DNA of 12,294 nucleotides from Coemansia sp. RSA 1804 (taxonomy: Eukaryota > Kickxellomycota > Kickxellomycetes > Kickxellales > Kickxellaceae). The notes below the pieces were generated by a model, which saw only the letters and a list, made by a program, of their open reading frames with translations, was not told the origin of the DNA and did not search any database. The stretch covers positions 1 to 12,294 of the forward strand of contig JANBTH010000716.1 in assembly GCA_027578815.1 (NCBI GenBank). The letters run 5' to 3'. Below are positions 1 through 7,896 of this stretch, in pieces; positions within the stretch are counted from its first letter, which is position 1; each line of letters starts with the position of its first letter. A program made the translations under genes and the position numbers.

Positions 1-2118
1 GCGTTCGAGAAGCTAGGACAGCTAACAGCCAAGTCAATTAGCAGACAGAAGGTCGCGCAAACACCGGGAAAGACACGGACTGGGCTGGGATCCACAGGCC
101 AGCGGACAGAAACGGCAGATTCAGCAAGAGCCTCCACTTGGTACACAAACGCTGGCTCCCCGTCAAAGAAAGGAAGGCAGAACAACAACGACGCAGATCT
201 GTTAAGCTCCGCGATTCCTAGACTGGCGCCAAAGAGATCTATAGGCCAAAGCACCAGTGCGCAGAACCGCAATAGAGACGATGAGGAGGATGCGTCAACC
301 TTGATAAATCGCATTCGTGCAAGACGGGATGCTAGCGATATGCTTGGCAGAATTAGAATGAGAGCTCACGGATCAAAGATATCAACGGAAGCTCCCCAAT
401 CTTCATATCCTGCTGGAAACAAGAATGCTTTGAATGACACAACCCCATCCAGCCGGAAATCTCCTCAGGTTATACTGAACTCTGAGCCTGGCCAGGACAG
501 CCTCTCGCCTTCTATGATTCCTAAGCCCAGAATACTGCTTCCCTTGAAAGAGGGAGAGTGCTATGCTGGAACGTCTACACCTGATGGTCAGTGCAATGTT
601 GACGAAAGATGCAAAACTCCAGAAAACAAAAGACCACCAGCTGCAATTCACGGCACTCCCTATAATCTACTACGCACATTGTCTGAGAAATCAGACAGGT
701 CACAAGCGAGCGCACAAGGAGAATATTCGAACAAAAAGGATGCAAACAAAAAGCCTCTTTCCCAGGTGGATCCATTTGCGGTTACCCCAAACCAGAGGAA
801 ACGGACGTTATCGGCAATGAGTACGCCAAAGACTGAGCATCGCGACCGGATAAATACATTACGAAAGTTCTTTTTTAAGACCGATAATGACCCTCAGCCT
901 GGTGATACAGCCGAACTTGTCGAATTCGCCACACCAGTCCAAATCAAGTCTTATTCTGGCATGGTGGTTGATCCTGACCTGGATTCAAAGCAGCCAAAAC
1001 ATGGGGATTTAGTATATCCGCCAGGGCAAGTGGTGCAGATTACGTCTGTGGACAGGACAGGCGGTTCTTCAAATGTCCCGACCTCGCCATCACCAATACG
1101 TAGGAACATAGCCAGTACAACTGGAGCCCCCTTGAGCACTTTGTCTCCCATTAACGACAGCAGCGACTCTGTGTCTTCCTTACTTGTTGATCTTGCTGAC
1201 GAAGATCAGAACCAGGATGAGAATAAGCCCATACCATTTGTGCTGAACCAAGGCGTTGGCAACCCGCATTTGAATCCAAATAACAGTGGAAGCAGTGGTG
1301 AGCAAAGTCTGAAAACTCTTTCCATGCGGCTCAACTCATCAATTGCCGCCATAAACTGTGGATTAAGAGAGCAGTTGGAGGGTGGGAAAGAGCTGTCAGG
1401 ATGCGGACGAGACGATATTGGCGTAGTTTTGAGCACAATGGATAATGCCACCGGTCAGCTTAACCAGAGCTTAGCGTCGCTGATATCTGGCACAAACGCC
1501 GAGCATATAAGTTTTGGGAAACACTCAACGTTAAAAAACAGCAAACTGGAGCTGCAACTGGAGACATTGCGCAGATCAATGGAAGACACAAAAAGCATTG
1601 TCTTTGCAATCCAAAAGGAGATATGCAGAATCCAACAGCAAGAGCATGGGCAGAAACTGGATCAGCAACATGATAACCACCAACAACTCCCAAATGATAG
1701 CTCATCTGAGGATAGCAAGTTGGACGATATTCTTGGACTTCTGGGTGCACTGGACATGCGGTTGCATATGCTTGAAGGTCGGCAAAGATTGGAGCAGAAT
1801 GCGTCAACGGCATCCCAACGCTCAAATACCGGATCGACCAAAGTATACGCAAACAGCCGACAGCAAGGTTCGGTACAGGAACAGTGCCAGAGTCGGAATA
1901 GACAGCAGGATATCATTAGCCGCATAGGGCAGCTTGCTGTGCATTGTTTGAACCGTTATCCGCTGATGATAATTGGTATGCTGTTCATAATATTACTCTC
2001 AGAGCTTTTGATCATTGGCGGGTACAGCCTGAGCACGCAAAGCATGCGTGGTATTGGAAAGTACGCATTGAATGAGGTTAAGCGGCACATACCAATGCCA
2101 CCACCGCCACCATCATAG
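1..2118 (+). CDS. C-terminal part of a tail-anchored coiled-coil protein with KASH-like tail (5' partial)
   Basis: The frame is open from base 1 to the TAG at 2116-2118 (705 codons). The first in-frame ATG is near codon 114 and the upstream residues have the same composition, so the true start lies outside the window. I do not recognise the family. Codons 1 to about 430 are basic, Ser/Thr/Pro-rich and probably disordered. They carry many S/T-P sites, including full Cdk-type S/T-P-x-K/R matches (TPGK, SPSK, SPIR). Heptad-like, Leu- and charge-rich stretches at about codons 515-558 and 574-599 suggest coiled coil. One hydrophobic helix (about codons 655-675, with a central Glu) is followed by 30 residues ending in five prolines and a Ser. 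A single C-terminal helix with a short far-side tail makes it a tail-anchored or type II-like membrane protein. The tail length and proline-run-plus-one ending match KASH proteins of the outer nuclear membrane. Function is inferred only; an ordinary ER tail-anchored protein is the alternative. Confidence 0.8.
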   Translation, partial: AFEKLGQLTAKSISRQKVAQTPGKTRTGLGSTGQRTETADSARASTWYTNAGSPSKKGRQNNNDADLLSSAIPRLAPKRSIGQSTSAQNRNRDDEEDASTLINRIRARRDASDMLGRIRMRAHGSKISTEAPQSSYPAGNKNALNDTTPSSRKSPQVILNSEPGQDSLSPSMIPKPRILLPLKEGECYAGTSTPDGQCNVDERCKTPENKRPPAAIHGTPYNLLRTLSEKSDRSQASAQGEYSNKKDANKKPLSQVDPFAVTPNQRKRTLSAMSTPKTEHRDRINTLRKFFFKTDNDPQPGDTAELVEFATPVQIKSYSGMVVDPDLDSKQPKHGDLVYPPGQVVQITSVDRTGGSSNVPTSPSPIRRNIASTTGAPLSTLSPINDSSDSVSSLLVDLADEDQNQDENKPIPFVLNQGVGNPHLNPNNSGSSGEQSLKTLSMRLNSSIAAINCGLREQLEGGKELSGCGRDDIGVVLSTMDNATGQLNQSLASLISGTNAEHISFGKHSTLKNSKLELQLETLRRSMEDTKSIVFAIQKEICRIQQQEHGQKLDQQHDNHQQLPNDSSSEDSKLDDILGLLGALDMRLHMLEGRQRLEQNASTASQRSNTGSTKVYANSRQQGSVQEQCQSRNRQQDIISRIGQLAVHCLNRYPLMIIGMLFIILLSELLIIGGYSLSTQSMRGIGKYALNEVKRHIPMPPPPPS
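1963..2115 (+). other. Transmembrane helix plus 30-residue KASH-like tail (protein segment)
   Basis: This is a sub-feature of the first CDS. Bases 1963-2025 encode about 21 hydrophobic residues, preceded by Asn-Arg-Tyr-Pro. Bases 2026-2115 encode a 30-residue polar, basic tail whose last seven residues are Met, five Pro and Ser. In metazoan KASH proteins a membrane helix is followed by roughly 30 perinuclear-space residues ending in PPPX, and that end inserts into the SUN-domain trimer. The Cys that nesprins use for a disulfide with SUN is absent here. The membrane call is fairly firm. The KASH call is a motif-level inference. Confidence 0.5.
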
Positions 2119-2306
2119 TTTAAGTCTTTGCCTTTTGTTTTATTTATGTTTGCATTATTTTCTTTATCAATAATAAGTGCCGTTGTTTAGTTATCTGGGG
2201 GAGCTACAACCAAGAGAGATAAGGAATTCGCCTCATGTTTTACGTCACGACAAAGAATGAAGATATTCAGCTGACGTACGCATAAAAACCACGATGAGGA
2301 ATATGC

Positions 2307-3119
2307 TTAGGTACCAGGCTGCTCCATGGATGACTGTAGGTAACGCGAGATGACAGCATAAACGCGGGTACACGAGTTGGTGCATGCTTGGACGGCCTGC
2401 TCGGTCTGATCAAGCGTTGACTTCCCGTTCTGTAGTAGGTATGTGATCTCGTCAACACTCGGCATATAGGCTACAAGAAGCGAGCAGGACGAGGCATCTT
2501 CTTCGGGCTGTGAGCAATCGGCCACCCACCGGGAGCTGTCAGATGACATGGAGCATGAAGCAACCGTGTCGTACAGCTCTATCCCGGCATCAGCCAGAGC
2601 CGCCGAGATGCAATTGATAGCCGCGCTAATCGTGGCAAACTTTCCATCACTCTCAATCACTGTAACATATGCGTCAATACACGCCTTTGGATACGCTTCG
2701 AGACGGATCGCTGGTGCAATAGCCTGCTCAAGGATCTGTGCAGTCTCCTTCTCGTCTGCACCTCTGATGTGGGATCTCTTTTTCCAGCTACATGAAAATG
2801 GTGCGTACTGGAAGTCACAATCGAAGCTCCCTATACGCGGGTTGCTTTTCCGTCCTTGTCGCGGGCCATAGACAGCGCAGCTTACTCGAATCTTCCCTTG
2901 CTCATAGTAGGCGGAACCCGAAGGTGCTGTTGATGAGAATGTCTGCTGTGCTGCGAGTGGGCCTGTTTTGATGTATATCGGCCGAAGCTGGTCAAGCGAG
3001 CGGCCGTCATTTCTGAGTCCGTCAGGAAATGCTATTGGCTCGATCGCATCGATGTATACGGGTTCGACGCTGCGAGCGGGTCCGTTAACGCGTCTGCGGT
3101 CATAAATGTTCGATGTCAT
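2307..3119 (-). CDS. MTR3: Exosome complex subunit Mtr3 (EXOSC6), RNase PH-like
   Basis: This 270-residue protein is close in length to human EXOSC6 (272). It is one of six RNase PH-fold subunits forming the hexameric ring of the RNA exosome, which threads RNA to Rrp44/Rrp6 for 3'-5' processing and decay in nucleus and cytoplasm. The fold shows as RNDGR at residues 36-40, then LRPIY, GSAYYEQG (68-75) and CAVYGPRQ (81-88). After these come an FDCDFQYAPF strand, a helix with AIAPAIRLEAYPKA, and ISAALADAGIELYD. The LRPIY, AVRL/AIRL-xx-YP and ADAGIELYD blocks resemble Mtr3 more than Rrp41 or Rrp46. A short Ser/Thr-rich insertion (about 58-67) precedes GSAY. Family knowledge says the ring subunit is catalytically inert in fungi and animals. 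The ATG at 3117-3119 has A at -3. The gene is a single exon, convergent with the upstream gene (188 nt between stops) and divergent from eIF4E. Confidence 0.9.
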   Translation of the reverse strand: MTSNIYDRRRVNGPARSVEPVYIDAIEPIAFPDGLRNDGRSLDQLRPIYIKTGPLAAQQTFSSTAPSGSAYYEQGKIRVSCAVYGPRQGRKSNPRIGSFDCDFQYAPFSCSWKKRSHIRGADEKETAQILEQAIAPAIRLEAYPKACIDAYVTVIESDGKFATISAAINCISAALADAGIELYDTVASCSMSSDSSRWVADCSQPEEDASSCSLLVAYMPSVDEITYLLQNGKSTLDQTEQAVQACTNSCTRVYAVISRYLQSSMEQPGT

Positions 3120-3495
3120 TTTTGTGAACTATGAACAAGCTAGAGAATGCAAATTCCTACTTTAGAATAACAATGAATCGGAAGAAACGGTGCTAGGCTG
3201 GTGTTTGCCGAGGCAATTTTCATGGAAAGAAAAAAGTCTTTCAGAAAAAGTCCTGCATCTCAACCGACTCGCTTTATTTGATTCGGGTGAGCTGCCATGG
3301 GTGAATAAGACTCGAGGAAAATTGAACCACTCCCCAACTTTCGGGCTTTCCTCATTTCAATTCAAATTTCTTTTTCCTTCAATTGGACTTTTTTTTCTTT
3401 AATTTCCATTTAAATCTACTTTTCCTCTTTTTCTTATTTTGTCAATTCGTCGACTGTTCATATAGCCTCATTCTTTAAAGTGCATCGGCCAAGGA

Positions 3496-3502
3496 TATAT
3501 AA
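3496..3502 (+). promoter_or_regulatory. Candidate TATA box for eIF4E gene
   Basis: TATATAA stands about 45 nt before the putative leader splice donor and about 195 nt before the ATG. This would put transcription start around 3525-3535, leaving a very short non-coding first exon. It is a consensus match only; the upstream pyrimidine tract could instead mark the start region. Confidence 0.4.
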
Positions 3503-3545
3503 CTGATTTCATTTTCCAGGTTTCCTGCAAAGAGCAGCATAGTCT

Positions 3546-3672
3546 GTAAGTACGCACTGTAGTGGATGCAGATTTAAAGCAACACCACATAATTCCTGGA
3601 ATAATTTATTTAGAACATAAGCGCTCTATTTGAATGATTTACTTACATACTTTCAATTCTGCCACTCTATAG
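3546..3672 (+). other. Putative 5'-UTR intron of the eIF4E gene
   Basis: A consensus donor GTAAGT at 3546-3551 pairs with an acceptor ending in TAG at 3670-3672, following the pyrimidine-containing CCACTCTATAG. A CTTAC branch-site-like element lies at 3642-3646, 24-30 nt before the acceptor. The resulting intron is 127 nt. Both upstream ATGs between the TATA box and the start codon (3566 and 3634) fall inside it, so splicing would give a leader free of upstream ATGs. Inferred; transcript data would settle it. Confidence 0.5.
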
Positions 3673-3693
3673 AACAAAACACTGGACATTACA

Positions 3694-4308
3694 ATGACGG
3701 AGGTCGAGACAAAAGACGTTGTTGGTAACCAGGAGGCGGTGACGGTTCTAGATGATTCCAAAGACTTTAACGTCGCGCACCCACTAAACACCGGGTGGAC
3801 ACTGTGGTTTGATAACCCAAGCAAGCGGACTACATCGACGACTTGGACGGCTAATGTAAAGGAAGTTGTCAGCGTGAACACTGTCGAGGAGTTCTGGGGT
3901 GTTTACAACAAGGTGACCTTGGCTTCGGATGTGCCCAGCGGATCAAACTATCACTTATTCCGCAAGGGAATTAGGCCAATGTGGGAGGATTCTGCTAACG
4001 ACAGCGGTGGCAGATGGGGATACCAGTTTCCGCGCACCATTGGCGAAAAAGTCAATGAGCACTGGCTACACACGCTTCTGGCTTGTATTGGTGAGACATT
4101 TGAGTCAAGCAAGGATGTTTGTGGTGCTGTGTTCTCAAACCGCAAGAACTGCTTCCGCGTTGCTATTTGGACACGTAACGCAAAGGACCAAGAAGCGTGT
4201 GAGAATATCGGCCATCATCTCAAATCTGTCCTTGGTGTTCACAACACGCTAGAATACTTCCCACATAACGAAGCCAAATCGGGTGTAAAAGCGCTGTATA
4301 CCGTTTGA
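3694..4308 (+). CDS. Eukaryotic translation initiation factor 4E (mRNA cap-binding protein)
   Basis: This complete 204-residue eIF4E binds the m7G cap and, through eIF4G, recruits the 43S complex to mRNA in the cytoplasm. The core follows the family order. HPLNTGWTLWF (29-39) comes first, then TTW at 49-51, whose Trp51 corresponds to the cap-stacking Trp56 of human eIF4E. TVEEFW (63-68) has Trp68 as the eIF4G/4E-BP contact. PMWED (95-99) has Trp97/Glu98 corresponding to the second cap Trp102/Glu103. LHTLLACIGETF is followed by VCGAVFSNR (142-150) and VAIWT, with Trp159 matching Trp166. Every cap-contact aromatic is present, so it should be active. The N-terminal tail is short (about 28 residues), acidic and variable, as usual. 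The ATG at 3694 has A at -3. The frame is uninterrupted, though a leader intron is likely upstream. Confidence 0.95.
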   Translation: MTEVETKDVVGNQEAVTVLDDSKDFNVAHPLNTGWTLWFDNPSKRTTSTTWTANVKEVVSVNTVEEFWGVYNKVTLASDVPSGSNYHLFRKGIRPMWEDSANDSGGRWGYQFPRTIGEKVNEHWLHTLLACIGETFESSKDVCGAVFSNRKNCFRVAIWTRNAKDQEACENIGHHLKSVLGVHNTLEYFPHNEAKSGVKALYTV

Positions 4309-4382
4309 TAGTTTACAAGAGTATTTGCTTGCCTTCTTGGTATAAGCGGTTATTTGCGTATAATTGAATGGGAGTACTTTGG

Positions 4383-4388
4383 ATTAAA
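4383..4388 (+). terminator. Candidate poly(A) signal for eIF4E (ATTAAA)
   Basis: ATTAAA lies about 75 nt after the eIF4E stop, followed by T-rich sequence (TGTCTTTTGTTTTCT). A second copy occurs at 4413-4418 and a canonical AATAAA at 4632-4637. Position and motif are plausible, but fungal signals are degenerate. Confidence 0.3.
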
Positions 4389-4861
4389 AAATGTCTTTTG
4401 TTTTCTAGTCTATATTAAACAATACTGTCCAGTTTATCGTTTTTGATGCTATTAGCAGTCTATTTAAACGAATTGCTAAATATTGGAAAATCAAAAAGCA
4501 CAACAAATGATGTCCTAATGCTAACCATTCATCAGTTCCTTTGCATTTTAGTAGCACAATATACCTGTTCTATTTTATTCTAAATGATGCTGCATTTGAC
4601 AAAATACAGAAAATGTGAGTGGGAAAGAAGAAATAAAGTGGAAATTTGGCAGGTGCGCTTGCAATTCACAGGTCACTGGTGATGGAGAATAATGAAAGAT
4701 AGATGTTATGACCCACGACCGATTACTAATAAATAGGCGTGACAGGCTATGATACCAGATAACAGGCAAGTAAGCAAAGCAATTTAAAACATTTCAAACT
4801 TGTATAAAATGATTATAAACCAACTTTTGCATGACATATACCCTCCATTTATAATAATTTT

Positions 4862-4885
4862 ACTTTTTTACTTTTTTACTTTTTT
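4862..4885. repeat. Tandem repeat, three copies of ACTTTTTT
   Basis: Three perfect, adjacent 8-nt units ACTTTTTT occur, preceded by a further T run and followed by ATTAA. The phased T tracts lie in the middle of the AT-rich gap. Confidence 0.85.
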
Positions 4886-5281
4886 ATTAACCTTGCCCGT
4901 TTATTTTCTCACCGCTTTTCTTTTTCACATTGTAAAATAGGACCACCATCAAATGAGATAATGACTTTTATTGCATACACACGCTGTACTGTTGCTTTAC
5001 TCCTATCAATTGTAAGGGCTGCATCTTTTTAATAACACATGGCTTTCGTAACAACCGGCATGAACACGTTCATCTTGAAACAAATGGATATTAAGCATTC
5101 GAAAAAGAAACCAAAAGGAATATTGACAAAGGGTTATGTTAATAATTGTAAGTGGGTTATGTAAAACAAGACTGCTTTTATTATAATATCTAAATTAATA
5201 GCATTTTTATAACTAGCGTATTTGGAGCACATATCGTAAGTTAGCATTGATGCAAACTAGAGTTATACTATGGTGGTGCTT

Positions 5282-5287
5282 TTTATT
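5282..5287 (-). terminator. Candidate poly(A) signal for DPP5 (AATAAA on minus strand)
   Basis: TTTATT on the plus strand reads AATAAA on the coding strand, about 38 nt past the DPP5 stop. The spacing is good, and no closer canonical hexamer is seen. Confidence 0.4.
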
Positions 5288-5324
5288 GTATCTATAAAAT
5301 GTAGCTTGCAGCACATCCATTGGA

Positions 5325-7439
5325 TTACAATGTCCATTGTTTGATCCATTTTATTACCTCGGTATACCAGCGTATTGAGTTTCCTGGCTTGTTAATCCAG
5401 TGATCCTCATCTTCAAAGTACAGGAAACGAGAGTGAATGCCTTTGCGACGAAGTAGAGTCCACGGCGCTAGAGATTGCTCCAGTGTTAATCTAAAATCGT
5501 TTGCACCATGTATAAATAGAGTAGGTGTTTTAAATTTTTCTGCCAGACGTTCAGGGTTGTACATTTCATACTTTTTGCGTCCGCTTGCAGTAAAAGGCAC
5601 ACCGCCTAAATCATGCTCAACAAACCAGAGCTCGTCAGTGGTGTAATATCCACTGACCACGTTAAACTGTCCGTCGTGACTGACAAGAGCTGCAAAGCGA
5701 TCAGTATTTCCGTTTAACCAATTAACCATGTATCCTCCATACGAGGCGCCTAGAGCAACCATCTTTGTGGAGTCTATAAAGCCATAGTTATCTAGAACGT
5801 AATCAACTCCTTTCATTAGATCCTCATATGGATACCCGCCCCACTGCTCTGTAATTGAGTCTGTAAAGTCCTGTCCATAGCCAGAAGACCCATGAAAGTT
5901 TATCTGGACAACCACAAATCCTGCGCTTGCATACATATTTGGATTCCATTGACTCAACGAAAAAGCATGCGTGTTTCCTTGCTGTGGTCCGCCATGGATT
6001 AAAAGTGCCATTGGGTATGTTTGCAAAGGATCAAAATTGTAAGGACGTACAATCCAACCATGAACCGACTCGTTCAATGCACCCTTAAACCAAAAGTCTT
6101 CTGATGCTCCAAGGTATGTGCTCTGGAGTTTGTCTCCGTTAATGTCCGTAAGTCTAAGCATCGATGATTTTGGATTAGTAAGATTTACAGTGTATATGTT
6201 TGCACATTCAGTATTATTTGAATATGTGGCAATCAGTTTATCGTTGCCAAGACGTGAAATACTGGCAATATGGCCATGCCCAGTGATCTCGTCAATTTGG
6301 TCAGACTCAATATCAATTGAGAACACCTTATTGTCGCCACGGTCGGAAACCAGTGCAAATAATCTTTTTCCATCCAAAGACCAAACAAGGCCGTGTGGAG
6401 AAAGGGTCCAATTGCGAGCAATGGTCACCAATGTATTGGTTGTTATATTAGAAACGTATATTCGACGAATGTCGGATTCGTAACCGGGAGTCTCCATCTG
6501 CAGCCAAGCCAGCGCACTGCCGTCTACAGAGAAAGCCGGACTACTTGCAGCGCCGTTGATATCAGCGGTAAGCAGTTTTGGGGCAGTGTGCGCATCTGAC
6601 GGAACAATATACAGGTCTACATCTGTAGACCACGCCATGCTGAGCGATGGTTTGCGTACAGCAAATGCTATATGACTTCCATCACTGGACACAGTGTATC
6701 TTTCAACATCCCACCGAAGCAGCGAATCCTTAAAGGCTGGCAGGCTATTCATGACGTTTAATGCAGTATTGTTTGTACTTTTACTTATTGTAGTGTTGCT
6801 TTCTGAGTCAAAGTCAAGAACAAAAATGTTTGACTTTAACTGTGTCATCCAGCTGTTCCAATGGCGTGCCCAAAGGTTATCAAATGCCATTCCAGAGTCG
6901 GCACGGCTTTTCTCCTTGCGAACATGCTGTTCTACTTTGTCTGTCCGACCGTCGGAATAGACATCGGCAGTAAAAAACAGCTTTTTGGCTTCAATCCGGT
7001 ACAACGCACTGTCAATGCCAGCTGTAGTGTTAAGAACCAATGTGCCTTTAGTAAGCGGAGCTAAGTTATGTTCATACAGCATTCCGTTGCTAATGTATCC
7101 AGCCTTTGTATCACTTAGCCATAGTGGATTGGACACATGGGCCTCATCAGACAATGGTGTCAATTGTGTTGACTTTTCTGTAGCAATGTCTAAAAGTGTA
7201 AGGTAGCTGAACTGCTGGTTTGAGCTGGGTTCGTAGTAGCTGGTAATGTATAGAGCTAGCGTCTCGTTGGGCGAAACCACTGGCGGACTTAGTCGATGCA
7301 AGGAGTGGAATAATTCAATATCCAACGGGGTTAAAACATTCTGCTCTGTCTTTCCTTCGGCCGAAACCGCTATCAGGCCAAGCACAACTTGGATGGCCAA
7401 CAGCAATGTGCTGATAAAGCGGGTGGCAAAGGACTCCAT
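5325..7439 (-). CDS. Secreted dipeptidyl peptidase 5 (S9 prolyl oligopeptidase family)
   Basis: This 704-residue serine peptidase matches the length of fungal dipeptidyl-peptidase V (about 720), which removes N-terminal dipeptides from peptides outside the cell. Residues 1 to about 27 form a signal peptide (hydrophobic core LLLAIQVVLGLIAV, likely cut after VSA). Residues 60 to about 450 show repeated WSLDGKRL/VSSDGSHIAF-type blades of a beta-propeller. The C-terminal alpha/beta-hydrolase domain has HGGP at 482-485, NFHGSSGYG near 514, nucleophile Ser566 in GASYGGY, Asp648 in HGANDFR and His680 in DEDHW, so the triad is intact. At least nine N-x-S/T sequons (for example NET, NTT, NWT, NNT, NLT, NES) fit a secreted glycoprotein. 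There is no HDEL-like or GPI signal. The ATG is first in frame, with a weak context. Acylaminoacyl peptidase (same S9C group) is the alternative, but the signal peptide argues for DPP5. Confidence 0.9.
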   Translation of the reverse strand: MESFATRFISTLLLAIQVVLGLIAVSAEGKTEQNVLTPLDIELFHSLHRLSPPVVSPNETLALYITSYYEPSSNQQFSYLTLLDIATEKSTQLTPLSDEAHVSNPLWLSDTKAGYISNGMLYEHNLAPLTKGTLVLNTTAGIDSALYRIEAKKLFFTADVYSDGRTDKVEQHVRKEKSRADSGMAFDNLWARHWNSWMTQLKSNIFVLDFDSESNTTISKSTNNTALNVMNSLPAFKDSLLRWDVERYTVSSDGSHIAFAVRKPSLSMAWSTDVDLYIVPSDAHTAPKLLTADINGAASSPAFSVDGSALAWLQMETPGYESDIRRIYVSNITTNTLVTIARNWTLSPHGLVWSLDGKRLFALVSDRGDNKVFSIDIESDQIDEITGHGHIASISRLGNDKLIATYSNNTECANIYTVNLTNPKSSMLRLTDINGDKLQSTYLGASEDFWFKGALNESVHGWIVRPYNFDPLQTYPMALLIHGGPQQGNTHAFSLSQWNPNMYASAGFVVVQINFHGSSGYGQDFTDSITEQWGGYPYEDLMKGVDYVLDNYGFIDSTKMVALGASYGGYMVNWLNGNTDRFAALVSHDGQFNVVSGYYTTDELWFVEHDLGGVPFTASGRKKYEMYNPERLAEKFKTPTLFIHGANDFRLTLEQSLAPWTLLRRKGIHSRFLYFEDEDHWINKPGNSIRWYTEVIKWIKQWTL

Positions 7440-7896
7440 TAAATTGTTTTGAAGTAAATGTTATTATTCTGGCTATTCGAGGAATCTAAAAAGAATATAG
7501 AGCACGAGATAAAAGATAGGCGTTCAGTGAAACATCTATTCAAAGAGAATCTTGTTAATCTGCGAGGCAGGAATATGAAAAGGCAACGTGGCGTGTGCAA
7601 GGACGGCAGAATGCAGTACCAGCTCACAAAGAGTAAAAGAGGCGTTAAAAAGTAACAGCAGATTACACATTGCATGCTCCACACCAGCAACACCAGAGAT
7701 CCAAGAACATGCTAATTCACTAACATTGGTAGAAAAAGAGATAGCAAATATATGCATGTTAGCAAACAGAACATGAGCAAATAAAAAATAAACCAAAAAA
7801 AGTTCAATAGAGCACAAGTGGCTCAAAAGAATCAAAAAAAAGCGTTTAAGCAGTGGCGGTTTCCAGTCAAAATGAAACGAATCGCCGCCACGGTCT
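7440..7896. promoter_or_regulatory. Intergenic region: SEC24 3' end and DPP5 promoter
   Basis: This 457-nt stretch lies between two minus-strand genes in tandem and must hold the SEC24 3'-UTR and the DPP5 promoter. No strong TATA box is seen just upstream of the DPP5 start. A small inverted repeat follows the SEC24 stop (GTGGCGG 7853-7859, CCGCCAC 7885-7891). Open frames crossing this region show no family features. Confidence 0.5.
7853..7891 (-). repeat. 7-bp inverted repeat just after the SEC24 stop
   Basis: GTGGCGG (7853-7859) and CCGCCAC (7885-7891) are exact complements separated by 25 nt. The first arm on the coding strand begins 5 nt after the stop codon. It could form a GC-rich hairpin in the SEC24 3'-UTR. 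Chance occurrence is possible at this length. Confidence 0.45.

Larger units (their letters stand above)
3120..3693. promoter_or_regulatory. Divergent intergenic region MTR3 / eIF4E
   Basis: This 574-nt non-coding stretch lies between two divergent starts and should carry both promoters. The eIF4E side has a long pyrimidine-rich tract at about 3328-3448, a TATA-like TATATAA at 3496-3502 and a probable leader intron (3546-3672). The MTR3 side has no clear TATA near its start; only A/T-rich and GAAA-rich sequence is visible. Small open frames here show no recognisable protein. Confidence 0.6.
4309..5324. other. AT-rich intergenic region between convergent eIF4E and DPP5
   Basis: About 1 kb lies between the two stop codons, with no recognisable gene on either strand. 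It contains the 3' ends of both neighbours, an imperfect direct repeat (AGTCTATATTAAAC at 4407-4420 and AGTCTATTTAAAC at 4457-4469) and a T-rich 8-nt tandem repeat at 4862-4885. The space is unusually large for a convergent gap in this otherwise compact window. No tRNA or snoRNA that I could defend was found. Confidence 0.6.

Noticed and set aside
301..303. Start codon at 301 for the first gene
   Set aside because: The codon is TTG and the same frame is open back to base 1 with the same composition, so the CDS is 5' partial.
3190..3402. 70-codon plus-strand frame upstream of eIF4E
   Set aside because: It is read through the T-rich promoter tract, the composition is not protein-like, and it precedes the TATA box.
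4575..4769. 64-codon minus-strand frame in the AT-rich gap
   Set aside because: It is short, shows no motif, and lies in low-complexity AT-rich sequence.
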